A DNA stretch of 32,980 nucleotides from Candidatus Methylomirabilota bacterium (GTDB lineage: Bacteria > Methylomirabilota > Methylomirabilia > Rokubacteriales > CSP1-6). The stretch covers positions 1-32,980 of the forward strand of contig DASYVT010000033.1 of assembly GCA_035936835.1 (NCBI GenBank), in the 5' to 3' direction. How positions within the stretch are numbered: the stretch's first letter is position 1; each line of letters starts with the position of its first letter. The position numbers and the translations under genes were made by a program. This document shows, one piece after another, positions 7,420 through 15,200 of the stretch. Under the pieces are notes generated by a model. The model was not told the DNA's origin, ran no database searches, and worked only from the letters and a program-made list of their open reading frames with translations.

Positions 7420-8757
7420 ATGATCGGCGCGCGGAAGCTTCTCGGCGTGGTTGCGGCTCTCGCGCTCTTCGTCTCGGGCTGCGCCACAGCCCAAACGGCC
7501 GCGCCCGCCGCCGAGTCCGCCGTGCCCGTCGTCCAGATTCTGCCCAACGGTCTCACGCTCGTCATCCAGGACCACCGCGCCGCCGACATCGTCGCCGTCT
7601 ACCTCTGGGTCGCGACCGGGGTCCGCTACGAGAAGCCCGACGGTCTCGGCTACGCCCACTTTCAGGAGCACATGCTCTTCAAGGGCACGGACAAGTTCGG
7701 CCCGGGCTACATCGACCGCACCGTGGAGGGCCAGGGCGGGCGCAGCAACGCGTTCACGTCGTTCGACTACACGACCTTCCAGATCCTGGTGCCGAGCGAC
7801 GGCACCCGGACCGCCCTCGGGCTCCTCGACGACCTGGCGTTCCGCTCGACCTTCGACCCGAAGGAGATCGACGCGGAGCGCCAGGTCATCTTCGAGGAGG
7901 CGCGTATCGAGACGGACAACCCCAAGAGCGCCGTCGTCCGCCAGCTCTACGGCCTGGTCTTCTCCGGCCACCCCTACGGCCGCCCCGTGCTGGGGACGCC
8001 CGAGACGATGAACGCGGCGAACCAGGCGAAGCTCAAGGGATTCAACAGCCAGTACTACACTCCCGAAAACATGGTCCTCGTGGTCGTCGGGTCGGTCGGG
8101 GCCAGGGCCGTCCGCGCCATGGTGGACGAGACCTTCGGCAAGCGCCCCAAGACCGGCTACCTGCCGCCGCCGGTCCCGCCGCTCGCCCCGATCAAGGGCA
8201 TGGTGCGGAAGACGGTGGAGCGACCCGAGCAGCAGGGGCACCTGGCGCTCGGCTGGCAGGCGCCCAGCCTCTCCAACCCGGACAGCTTCGCCCTCGACCT
8301 GGTCGCGACGATCCTGGGGGGCAGCGAGAGCGCGCGCCTGCAGAAGAACCTCCGCGACGGCGAGCGGATCGTGTCCGGCATCAACATGAGCAACGCCTCG
8401 ATGCAGCTCTCTGGCATCGTCTACGTGCAGACGCAGCTCGAGGCGGGCGATGTCGCGAAGGTCGAGCAGCGCATCCTCGACGAGATCGCGCGGCTCCAGA
8501 AGGAGGGCCCGACCGAGGAGGAGCGCCAGCTCGCCGTCACCAAGGCCGAGTCCGAGCACGCCTTCGCCTACGAGACGACGGACGGCGTCGCCTCGGCCTA
8601 CGGCCTGGTCCAGTTGACCGGCAAGCTCGACGACGAGCTGCGCTACCTCGAGCGGCTCCGCGGCGTCACGCGCGAGCAGATCAGGGACGCGGCGCGCAAG
8701 TACCTGCCGGTGACGGACTACGCGCGCATCGCCTTCGTGCCGGGAAAGTCAAAATGA
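7420..8757 (+). CDS. M16 family zinc metallopeptidase, lipoprotein (catalytic subunit)
   Basis: A 445-residue insulinase/pitrilysin-family protease. The start at 7420 gives a lipoprotein signal peptide with lipobox VSGC (lipidated Cys 21); upstream in-frame codons lack this. The inverted zinc motif HxxEH is intact (H80, E83, H84 in HFQEHMLF), and the third ligand fits E160 in the FEEARIE segment, about 76 residues downstream. The C-terminal M16 domain follows (GHLALGWQAP, then the RLQKNLRDGER region). It therefore should cleave small proteins or peptides at the membrane. It overlaps the next gene by ATGA; that gene encodes an M16 protein lacking the zinc site, so the two probably form an active/inactive heterodimer. 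Confidence 0.92.
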   Translation: MIGARKLLGVVAALALFVSGCATAQTAAPAAESAVPVVQILPNGLTLVIQDHRAADIVAVYLWVATGVRYEKPDGLGYAHFQEHMLFKGTDKFGPGYIDRTVEGQGGRSNAFTSFDYTTFQILVPSDGTRTALGLLDDLAFRSTFDPKEIDAERQVIFEEARIETDNPKSAVVRQLYGLVFSGHPYGRPVLGTPETMNAANQAKLKGFNSQYYTPENMVLVVVGSVGARAVRAMVDETFGKRPKTGYLPPPVPPLAPIKGMVRKTVERPEQQGHLALGWQAPSLSNPDSFALDLVATILGGSESARLQKNLRDGERIVSGINMSNASMQLSGIVYVQTQLEAGDVAKVEQRILDEIARLQKEGPTEEERQLAVTKAESEHAFAYETTDGVASAYGLVQLTGKLDDELRYLERLRGVTREQIRDAARKYLPVTDYARIAFVPGKSK

Positions 8758-10049
8758 CTCGACGGGTCCTCGCTCTCGCCGCCGCGCTGATCCTTCTCGC
8801 TCCCGCGGCGGCCTCCGCGCAGGGCGGCGGCGTCACGCGCACGCGCCTGCCCAACGGGCTCACGGTGCTGGTGCGCGAGAATCCGGCGGCGCCCGTCGTC
8901 GCCTACTCGCTGATGGTCACGATGGGCACGCGCACCGAGACGCCCGACATCGCGGGCATCTCCAACCTTCTCCAGCAAATGCTGGTGCGCGGCACGGAAA
9001 AGCTGGACGGTGAGCAGATCGCCGAGGCCGCGGACCGGATGGGCGGCAGCATCGACGCCTACGGGGATGCCGACTACTCGGAGATCACCGCGACCGCGCT
9101 CTCGCGCAACTGGCAGGAGATGCTGGAGCTGATCGGCGACTGCGCCCTGCGCCCGACGCTGCCCGACGGCACCGTACAGGCGGTGCGCGACTTCCTCGGT
9201 CGCCAGATCCGCAATCGCGGTGACAAGCCCTTCGACGTCGCTTCGGACAAGATGCGGGCGGCCCTCTTCGGCTCCAACCCGTATGCCTGGGATCCTCTCG
9301 GCCGCCGCGAGAGCGTCGAGAAGCTCACGCGCGAGGCGCTCCTCGCCTACTACCGCCGCTACTACGTGCCGGGACAGATGGTCTTAGCAGTGAGCGGCGA
9401 CGTCAAAACCGCCGATGTGATCCCGCAGGTCCAGCGGATCTTTGGCGCTCTGCCCTCCGGCACGACCGCGAGCCCCGCCGTGCCCGCGCCGCCCGCGATG
9501 GCGGCTACGCGGGAGGTCGCCGTCGTCCCGGGCGCCCAGGCGCAGATTCTCATGGCGGCCCTCGCGCCGGCGCTCACGCATCCGGATCACCCACCGCTCA
9601 AGGTCCTCACGGCTCTCTTGGGCGGCGGCATGGCCTCGCGCTTCTTCTCCGAGCTGCGCGACCAGCAGGCGCTGGCCTACACGACGCTGGCGCAGTATCC
9701 CGCGCGCGTGGACACGAGCGCCTTCATCAGCATCCTCGGGACGGCGCCCGAGAACGTCCCCAAGGCCGAGCGTGCGCTCACGCAGCAGCTCGAGCGCATC
9801 CGGACTCAGCAGGCCTCGGCGGAGGAAGTGGCCGTCGCCCGCGCCTACGTCCTCGGCAGCCAGGCGATGGACCGGCGGACCAACGCGCGGCAGGCCTGGT
9901 ACCTGGCCTTCTACGAGATCGCCGGCGTGGGATTCGAGTTCCTCGACCGCTACGCCGCCGACGTCAAGAAGGTCACGCCCGCCGACGTCCAGCGCGTCGC
10001 GCAGAAGTACCTCGGCATCCTGCGAACCGTCATCGTCCAGCCGAAGTAG
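8754..10049 (+). CDS. M16 family peptidase-like protein, zinc site lost (non-catalytic partner)
   Basis: A 431-residue secreted M16 homologue with a signal peptide (hydrophobic 5-20, cleavage likely after ASA near 22). It begins with TRLPNGLTVLV as in the partner, but the position of HxxEH reads NLLQQ (N71, Q74, Q75 within GISNLLQQMLVRGT), so it cannot bind zinc. A full second M16 domain is present, including the R/Y-rich segment RRTNARQAWYLAFYE near the end that these non-catalytic subunits use to hold substrate. ATGA overlap with the active subunit supports equimolar synthesis. The gene ends only 6 nt from a convergent gene. Confidence 0.92.
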   Translation: MTRRVLALAAALILLAPAAASAQGGGVTRTRLPNGLTVLVRENPAAPVVAYSLMVTMGTRTETPDIAGISNLLQQMLVRGTEKLDGEQIAEAADRMGGSIDAYGDADYSEITATALSRNWQEMLELIGDCALRPTLPDGTVQAVRDFLGRQIRNRGDKPFDVASDKMRAALFGSNPYAWDPLGRRESVEKLTREALLAYYRRYYVPGQMVLAVSGDVKTADVIPQVQRIFGALPSGTTASPAVPAPPAMAATREVAVVPGAQAQILMAALAPALTHPDHPPLKVLTALLGGGMASRFFSELRDQQALAYTTLAQYPARVDTSAFISILGTAPENVPKAERALTQQLERIRTQQASAEEVAVARAYVLGSQAMDRRTNARQAWYLAFYEIAGVGFEFLDRYAADVKKVTPADVQRVAQKYLGILRTVIVQPK

Positions 10050-10055
10050 CGGCGG

Positions 10056-10757
10056 CTAGCTCGCGAGGATCTCAGGGAACTCGCGAATGATGCGGTGGGG
10101 GCGGACAGCGCTTCCCGCCGCCAGCCCCGTCCCGTCGCGGTCGACCCAGACGCCACGCAGCCCCAGCCGTTGGGGCGCCGCCACGTCCCACTCGATGTTG
10201 TCGCCCACCATCCACGCCTCGCGCGCGGGCACTCCCAGGCGCTCGAGAACATGGCGGTACACGATCTCCTCGGGCTTGCCGGCGCCGAACTCGCCTTCGA
10301 TCAGGATGGCGTCGAAGTAGCGGGCAAGGTCGTAGCGCTCGATCTTCCGGCGCTGCTGGCTCTTGTCGCCGTTGGTGACAAGGGCCATGGCCACGCCGGC
10401 CTCGCGAAGCCGGCCGAGCGCCTCGGCGACGCCCGGGAAGAGGCGCATCACGGCCCAGCGGCGGGCGGCGAAGTCCTCGGCGACGGCGGCGGCCAGGGGC
10501 TCGTTCGGGGCGCCCATCCGCTCGAGGCCGTGCGCCACGATCTTGCGCCACGCGCCCGGCATGTCCACGCGCTCGCACCGGTGGCGCTCGGGATCGTCCC
10601 AGAACCAGCGCCGCGCCTTCCGCACGGCGTCGACGAGCGCCGCCGTGTCGACTCCCGCCGGAGCGGTGACGGTCTCGCAGGCCGCGCTCCAGCACTCGTC
10701 CACCCCGCCCGAGTAGTCGAGCAGGGTATCGTCCAGGTCCACGAGGAGCGCCTTCAT
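10056..10757 (-). CDS. HAD-superfamily hydrolase (phosphatase)
   Basis: A 233-residue HAD-IA-type phosphatase. Motif I is DLDDT (nucleophile D7, acid D9), motif II VTNG (T128), motif III K161 in GAGKPEE, and motif IV GDNIEWD (D186, D191). A helical cap domain lies between residues about 15 and 100. The nearest recognisable style is the YjjG/N-acylneuraminate-9-phosphatase group, which hydrolyses small phosphoesters, including non-canonical nucleotides; the substrate is not deducible. Its ATG overlaps the stop of the nuclease gene upstream (ATGA), so both are made from one transcript. It converges on the M16 operon with a 6-nt gap, leaving no room for a separate terminator. Confidence 0.88.
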   Translation of the reverse strand: MKALLVDLDDTLLDYSGGVDECWSAACETVTAPAGVDTAALVDAVRKARRWFWDDPERHRCERVDMPGAWRKIVAHGLERMGAPNEPLAAAVAEDFAARRWAVMRLFPGVAEALGRLREAGVAMALVTNGDKSQQRRKIERYDLARYFDAILIEGEFGAGKPEEIVYRHVLERLGVPAREAWMVGDNIEWDVAAPQRLGLRGVWVDRDGTGLAAGSAVRPHRIIREFPEILAS

Positions 10758-11701
10758 GCTTCGGCCGGGGCCTCCTCGGGCGCCGTGAACGGCGGCAGCT
10801 CCGGCTTGCAGACCGCGCGGAAGTTGCACCACCGGCAGATGCGCAGCTCCTCGGCCTTCTCGAAGTTGGCCTCTTCGGCGAGGTTGCGCTCGGGATCCTT
10901 GAGGTACGCCTTCATCGCGCGCACGGAGAGACGGATGTGCTCGCGGACGCGGTCGAGGCTGGCTTCGTCCCACGGGTGCGCGGTGACCTTGCCCTCGCGG
11001 AGGTTGACCTCGAGCAGGTCCACGCGCGACAGCTCGACGCGCATCACCTCGAGGGCGTACAGCGCGTAGCCGCCCAGCTGGATGCCGGCACCCGCGCCGT
11101 TGCCTCCCGTCTTCCAGTCCACGAGCTGGAGGCGGTCGGCGGCGTTCCAGTACCCGAAATCCGGTGCCGAGAAGAGCTTCGTGCCCTCGAAGGGAAAGGA
11201 GCCGATGTCCTCGATGAAGGCCCAGCGCTCGGTCGGCGTCCGCTTGATGTCCTCCAGCAGCGGCAGCCGGTGGAAGTTCCGCAGGCAGCGGACGATGTGG
11301 TCGCGGAGCGCCTGCCACTCCGAGTCGCAGATGGGGACACCGTACTCGTGCTCGAAGAGGCCCGTCCGCTTGGGGTGCTCGCGGTACACGCCGTCCTTCG
11401 AGCCGCGCCACTCGAGACGCATCTGCCGCACCGTGTCCTCGATGAGCGCGGCCTCGGACAGGGCGTGGCCATCCCGCATCGCGAGCAGGGCCCGCTCGAC
11501 CGCCTCGTGCACGAGGCGGCCGGCCCACATCTGGCGGGTGCCTAACTGCTTGAGCACGTAGAGCCGCCGCACGAGCGGGTCGGCGCCGGCCTCCCAGCCG
11601 CCCCAGGCGCCGTAGTACTGGAAGTAGTAGCGGCGGCGGCACTCCTTGAAGACGTTGTCGCGCGTGCGGGACCAGGAAAACTGGTTGACGAGGTCGGCCA
11701 C
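10754..11701 (-). CDS. PD-(D/E)XK nuclease, RecB/Cas4-like with Fe-S cysteines
   Basis: A 315-residue RecB-family nuclease. All family motifs are present: GRLVHEAVE (H65), PD at 180-181, DWK at 195-197 and the QxxGYxxY helix (Q208, Y212). Four cysteines are arranged as in AddB and Cas4: C21 near the N-terminus and C289, C292, C298 in CRWCNFRAVC, implying a 4Fe-4S staple. I start at GTG 11701: it gives MADLVNQFSWSR, the conserved-type opening before the first Cys, and lies 6 nt after a -10. The frame extends 54 codons further upstream, but that part is across the intergenic promoter zone. No cas1, cas2 or helicase is adjacent, so it is probably a stand-alone DNA-repair exonuclease (PDDEXK_1). 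Partner: HAD hydrolase. Confidence 0.85.
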   Translation of the reverse strand: MADLVNQFSWSRTRDNVFKECRRRYYFQYYGAWGGWEAGADPLVRRLYVLKQLGTRQMWAGRLVHEAVERALLAMRDGHALSEAALIEDTVRQMRLEWRGSKDGVYREHPKRTGLFEHEYGVPICDSEWQALRDHIVRCLRNFHRLPLLEDIKRTPTERWAFIEDIGSFPFEGTKLFSAPDFGYWNAADRLQLVDWKTGGNGAGAGIQLGGYALYALEVMRVELSRVDLLEVNLREGKVTAHPWDEASLDRVREHIRLSVRAMKAYLKDPERNLAEEANFEKAEELRICRWCNFRAVCKPELPPFTAPEEAPAEA

Positions 11702-11707
11702 GACCCA

Positions 11708-11716
11708 AGCATAGCA
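11708..11716 (-). promoter_or_regulatory. Extended -10 of the nuclease/HAD operon, leaderless
   Basis: On the minus strand TGC-TATGCT ends 6 nt before the GTG at 11701. No clear -35 is found. It is divergent from the promoter at 11753-11781, so about 140 nt (11702-11840) carry both. Confidence 0.45.
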
Positions 11717-11752
11717 CCCCCCAAGACGCTGACGCGCCGCGCCGTCCCGCCG

Positions 11753-11781
11753 TGGCCACGGCGGCCGAAGCGTGCTAGGCT
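11753..11781 (+). promoter_or_regulatory. Promoter of the tautomerase/lactonase operon
   Basis: TGGCCA (11753-11758), a 17-nt spacer and TAGGCT (11776-11781) preceded by TGC. The start would be near 11788, giving a leader of about 53 nt that contains the AGGAGG at 11830-11835 before the ATG at 11841. Confidence 0.45.
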
Positions 11782-11840
11782 CCCTGCGCTTCCAAGTACC
11801 GCCCGGTTCGAACGCAACTGCTTGCCCACAGGAGGGCCGC

Positions 11841-12032
11841 ATGCCATTCGTGAACATCCGCATCTATGAAGGCTGGGGCAAGGAGCGGAAGGACGAGATC
11901 GCCAGGCGCGTGACCGGCGCCATCACCGAGGTCACCGGCCTGCCCAAGGAGGCCGTGTGGGTCGTGATCGAGGAGGTCAACCCGCACGACTGGTACGCAG
12001 CGGGCAAGTCGGGGGAGCCGATCAAGAAGTGA
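11841..12032 (+). CDS. 4-oxalocrotonate tautomerase family protein
   Basis: A 63-residue protein of the typical small-tautomerase size. After Met removal it begins with Pro (PFVNIRIYEG), the catalytic base of the family, and continues with the conserved helix and VTGLPKEAVWVVIEEVNPHDWYAAG, which aligns with the 'P..VWV.IEEV....W..GG' end of 4-oxalocrotonate tautomerase. Start chosen at 11841 because AGGAGG lies 5 nt upstream and Pro must follow Met. The enzyme interconverts enol and keto forms of dicarboxylates from aromatic breakdown; the actual substrate is open. The GTGA overlap links it to a lactonase gene. Confidence 0.9.
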   Translation: MPFVNIRIYEGWGKERKDEIARRVTGAITEVTGLPKEAVWVVIEEVNPHDWYAAGKSGEPIKK

Positions 12033-12916
12033 CGATCGAGATCCGCGACCCGCGCGTCACGGCCGTCGTCGGCCCCAAGGTCGAGTTCGAGAAGATCGCC
12101 GGTGGCTGCCTTTTCACCGAGGGGCCTCTCTGGCATCCCACGGGCAAGTACCTGCTCTGGAGCGACATGCCGGGCGACCACCTCCGCCGCTGGTCGGCGA
12201 AGGACGGCGTGACGACCTTCCGCAAGCCCTGCAACATGTCCAACGGCCTCACGTGGGACAGGCAGGGCCGGCTCTTGGCATGCGAGCACGCCTCGAGCCA
12301 GGTGTCGCGGACCGAGCCCGACGGCCGCATCACGCCGGTGGCGACGCACTACGACGGCAGACAGCTCAACAGCCCCAACGACATCGTCTGCGCCGCCGAC
12401 GGCTCCGTCTACTTCAGCGATCCGCCGTACGGGCGCGCGGAGTTCTACGGGGTCAAGCGCCCACAGGAGCTGCCGTTCCAGGGCGTCTACCGAGCGAGCA
12501 GCGACCCGAAGCGCCCGACGCTTCTGGCGGACGACTTCGACCGGCCGAACGGCCTCTGCTTCTCGCTGGACGGCCGGCGGCTCTTCGTCAACGACACCGC
12601 CCGGAAGCACATCCGCGTGTTCGACGTGAAGCCGGACGGCGGCCTGGCCAATGGCCGCGTGTGGGCGGAGACGACGGGCGAGGGCCCGGGTGCCCCCGAC
12701 GGCATGAAGATCGACTCGGCCGGCAACGTCTACTGCTGCGGCCCCGGCGGAATCCACGTTTTCACTCCCGAGGGCGCCTGCCTCGGCGTGATCCACGTGC
12801 CCGAGCGCACGGCCAACTTCGCCTGGGGCGACGACGATTCCAGGAGTCTCTACATCACCGCGTCCACGTCCGTATACCGGATCCTGGTGCAGGTGCCGGG
12901 CTTCCCGGCCCTGTAG
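12029..12916 (+). CDS. SMP-30/gluconolactonase family protein
   Basis: A 295-residue six-bladed beta-propeller metal-dependent lactonase. The metal ligands fall where expected: E31 (FTEGPLW), N117 (NSPND), N174 (RPNG) and D224 (APDGMKID). These match the Glu-Asn-Asn-Asp set of SMP-30, gluconolactonase and related lactonases. There is no signal peptide, so it acts in the cytoplasm. It starts at GTG 12029, overlapping the tautomerase stop (GTGA). The tautomerase-lactonase pair sits directly before the second Liv importer, which suggests hydrolysis of an imported or intermediate lactone; substrate unproven. Confidence 0.88.
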   Translation: MTIEIRDPRVTAVVGPKVEFEKIAGGCLFTEGPLWHPTGKYLLWSDMPGDHLRRWSAKDGVTTFRKPCNMSNGLTWDRQGRLLACEHASSQVSRTEPDGRITPVATHYDGRQLNSPNDIVCAADGSVYFSDPPYGRAEFYGVKRPQELPFQGVYRASSDPKRPTLLADDFDRPNGLCFSLDGRRLFVNDTARKHIRVFDVKPDGGLANGRVWAETTGEGPGAPDGMKIDSAGNVYCCGPGGIHVFTPEGACLGVIHVPERTANFAWGDDDSRSLYITASTSVYRILVQVPGFPAL

Positions 12917-12953
12917 CTCCGCTGCCGCCACACAGCTAATAAGGAGGCACACG

Positions 12954-14141
12954 ATGATTCGCGCACTGACACTGTTGTTGGCCGCGCTGCTGGCCCTGCC
13001 CATCGCGGCCGAAGCCCAGAAGCCGATCAAGGTCGGCATGCCCATGCCGCTCTCCGGGCCTGCCGCGCTCTTCGGCGAGCCCGCCACGAAGGGCGCCCAG
13101 ATGTATATCGACGAGATCAACGCCAAGGGAGGCGTGCTCGGCCGGAAGATCGAGCTGCTGACCCGGGACTCCAAGGCCGACGCGAACGAGGCGGTCCGCG
13201 TCGCCCGCGAGCTCATCCTCAAGGAGAACGTGGACTTCCTGGTGGGCACCCTGACGTCCGCCGAGGGGCCGGCCGTCTCCGTCGTCGCCAAGGAAAACAA
13301 GATCGTCTTCATCGCGCCCATCCCGAAGACCGACCAGCTAACCGCCCCCGACAAGCTCCACCCCTACGTCTTCCGCGTGGCCGCGAACACGACCATGGAA
13401 GGCAGGAGCGCGGCAGAGATCGTGGCCAGGTGGCCCGTCACCAAGATTGGGACGATCGCCTTCGACTACGCGTACGGCCAGGACGTGACCCGCGCCTTCG
13501 TCGAGCACATCAAGAAGATCAAGCCCAGCGTGGAGATCGTGGACCAACAGTGGCCTAAGCTCGGCGAGCAGGACTACAACCCGTTCATCAACGCCCAGAT
13601 GGCGAAGAAGCCCGAGGCGGTGGTCTCGTCCATCTGGGGCGGCTTCTTCGTCACCTTCTCCAAGCAGGCCAAGGCGCTCGGCTACTTCGACGCCCTCAAG
13701 TACAACTTCATCGGCTTGGGCGAGGCGGGCTCGCCGGAGACGACCAAGGCGATGGGCGCTGACTACCCGACTGGCATCTGGGGCAACTCCTACGACGCCT
13801 TCTACTGGGAGGACAACCCGGGCGCCCACAAGGACTACACCGCGCGCGTGTCCAAGTACCTCAAGGACGAGTACCCGTCCTCCTGGGCCATCCAGGGGTA
13901 CATCGGGATGCAGTTCCTTGTCGAGGCGATCAAGAAGGCCAACAGCACGGACTCGGACAAGGTCGCCAAGGCGCTGCTCGGCTTGAGCGTCGATACGCCG
14001 GTGGGCAAGCTGATCCTTCGCGAGAAGGACCACCAGGCGAACCGCGGGCAGCTCTACGGTAAGACCGCGAAGGACGCCAAGTATCCCTTCTCGATCATGA
14101 AGCCCGTCACGTACGTCGACCCGACCAAGTTCATGGACTAG
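12954..14141 (+). CDS. Branched-chain amino acid-type ABC transporter substrate-binding protein (cluster 2)
   Basis: A 395-residue periplasmic type I binding protein. AAGGAGG (12941-12947) is 6 nt before the ATG. The signal peptide covers residues 1-21 (likely cleavage after AEA), and the mature part opens with IKVGMPMPLSGPAALFGEPATKGAQMYIDEINAKGG, the classical LivK/AmiC-like start. It differs strongly from the cluster 1 binding protein, so the two systems are not a recent duplication. It is followed by a palindromic repeat and then the two permease and two ATPase genes, giving the order binding protein-H-M-G-F instead of binding protein-G-F-H-M. The ligand is unknown; the preceding lactonase and tautomerase genes hint at a carboxylate rather than leucine. 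Confidence 0.92.
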   Translation: MIRALTLLLAALLALPIAAEAQKPIKVGMPMPLSGPAALFGEPATKGAQMYIDEINAKGGVLGRKIELLTRDSKADANEAVRVARELILKENVDFLVGTLTSAEGPAVSVVAKENKIVFIAPIPKTDQLTAPDKLHPYVFRVAANTTMEGRSAAEIVARWPVTKIGTIAFDYAYGQDVTRAFVEHIKKIKPSVEIVDQQWPKLGEQDYNPFINAQMAKKPEAVVSSIWGGFFVTFSKQAKALGYFDALKYNFIGLGEAGSPETTKAMGADYPTGIWGNSYDAFYWEDNPGAHKDYTARVSKYLKDEYPSSWAIQGYIGMQFLVEAIKKANSTDSDKVAKALLGLSVDTPVGKLILREKDHQANRGQLYGKTAKDAKYPFSIMKPVTYVDPTKFMD

Positions 14142-14149
14142 CCCGACTC

Positions 14150-14236
14150 TCCCCCTCACCCTGCCCTCTCCCCCGCGACGGGGGTGAGGGAATCTTGAAC
14201 CCTCTCCCCTCGGGGGAGACGGCAGGGTGAGGGGGA
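14150..14236. repeat. REP-like palindromic repeat element with three hairpins
   Basis: Perfect 16-bp outer arms (14150-14165 and 14221-14236; TCCCCCTCACCCTGCC and its complement) enclose two smaller hairpins, CCCCCG-CGA-CGGGGG and CTCCCC-TC-GGGGGAG. This CCCTCACCCT...CTCTCCCC type of palindrome is a widespread interspersed repeat in GC-rich bacteria (recalled, not searched). Its right arm supplies the only purine-rich stretch (GAGGGGGA) before the GTG start at 14246. Confidence 0.8.
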
Positions 14237-14245
14237 ACCTCCCTC

Positions 14246-15130
14246 GTGCCCGATCTCTCGTTCGTCTTCGCCCAGTCGCTGAGCGGCCTCACCGCCGCCA
14301 TGTTCCTGTTCCTCATCGCCTCCGGGCTCTCGCTCATCTTCGGAGTGCTGCGCGTCCTCAACTTCGCCCACGGCACCTTCTACATGCTCGGCGCCTACTC
14401 GGCCTACCAAATCGTCCAGTGGCTGGGCACGGGGCCCGTGAGCTTCTGGGTGGCCGCTCTTGGGGCCGCGACGAGTGTCGCCCTGCTGGGTGGAATCGTC
14501 GAGCGATTCCTCTTCCAGCGCCTCTACGGCAAGGAGGAGCTGTACCAGCTCTTGTTCACCTACGCGCTCGTCCTCGTCCTGGGCGACGCGGCGAAGATCA
14601 TCTGGGGCACCCAGCAGAAGTCGCTGAGCCGGCCGCCGGGGCTGACCGGCGCGCTCTCGCTCTTTGGGGCGACCATCCCGTACTACAACCTGTTCATCAT
14701 TCTCCTCGGCCCGGCCATCGCGCTCGGGTTCTGGTTCGCGCTCCAGCGCACTCGCGCCGGCCGCTTCATCCGCGCCGCCGCGCTCGACCGCGAGACGCTG
14801 GGTGCCCTCGGCGTGAACGTCAACGCGCTCTACACCGGCGTCTTCGTGCTCGCATCGTTCCTCGGCGGCCTGGGCGGCGCCCTCATCACGCCGATGCGCG
14901 CCATCGTGCCCGGGATGGACACGGAGGTCATCGTCGAAGCCTTCGTGGTCGTGGTCATCGGCGGGCTCGGCTCCTTCTGGGGCACCTTCCTCGGGGCGCT
15001 CATCTACGGCCAGGTGCTCTCCTTCGGCATCCTCTTCTTCCCGCGCTTCTCTATCTTCTCCATCTTCGCCCTCATGGCGGCCGTGCTGATCATTCGCCCT
15101 TGGGGCCTCCTCGGGAAGCCCCTGAAATGA
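14246..15130 (+). CDS. livH: Liv ABC transporter permease (LivH-type, cluster 2)
   Basis: A 294-residue inner-membrane permease. It carries the full LivH hallmark FLIASGLSLIFGVLRVLNFAHGTFYMLGAY (residues about 25-52), including NFAHG, unlike the cluster 1 permease. The coupling loop is FIRAAALDRETLGALGVNVNALY, and the later segment VVVIGGLGSFWGTFLGALIYG is typical. The GTG at 14246 is preferred since no earlier in-frame start exists and the first helix begins soon after. The GAGGGGGA in the arm of the upstream palindrome is the only Shine-Dalgarno candidate, so folding of the repeat would mask it. Confidence 0.92.
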   Translation: MPDLSFVFAQSLSGLTAAMFLFLIASGLSLIFGVLRVLNFAHGTFYMLGAYSAYQIVQWLGTGPVSFWVAALGAATSVALLGGIVERFLFQRLYGKEELYQLLFTYALVLVLGDAAKIIWGTQQKSLSRPPGLTGALSLFGATIPYYNLFIILLGPAIALGFWFALQRTRAGRFIRAAALDRETLGALGVNVNALYTGVFVLASFLGGLGGALITPMRAIVPGMDTEVIVEAFVVVVIGGLGSFWGTFLGALIYGQVLSFGILFFPRFSIFSIFALMAAVLIIRPWGLLGKPLK

Positions 15131-15144
15131 CCCCGTGGGAAGTC

Positions 15145-15189
15145 CGCCCGAACGACGGGCGCCGGAGGCCCTGCGCAGGCGCCTCGGCG
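15145..15189 (+). promoter_or_regulatory. Two short hairpins between livH and livM of cluster 2
   Basis: CGCCCG-AACGA-CGGGCG (15145-15161) is a perfect 6-bp hairpin. An imperfect stem CGCCGGAGGC/GCCTCGGCG (15160-15189, one bulge) follows, with the palindrome CCTGCGCAGG in its loop. The two overlap at 15160-15161 and so may be alternatives. They occupy the 70-nt gap before the permease start at 15201. A role in setting expression ratio is conjecture. Confidence 0.4.
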
Positions 15190-15200
15190 GCCAAATCCTG

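Noticed and set aside
10754-11701. Cas4 of a CRISPR system
   Set aside because: There is no repeat array, cas1, cas2 or effector gene in the window, and the protein fits the general RecB-like PDDEXK_1 group.
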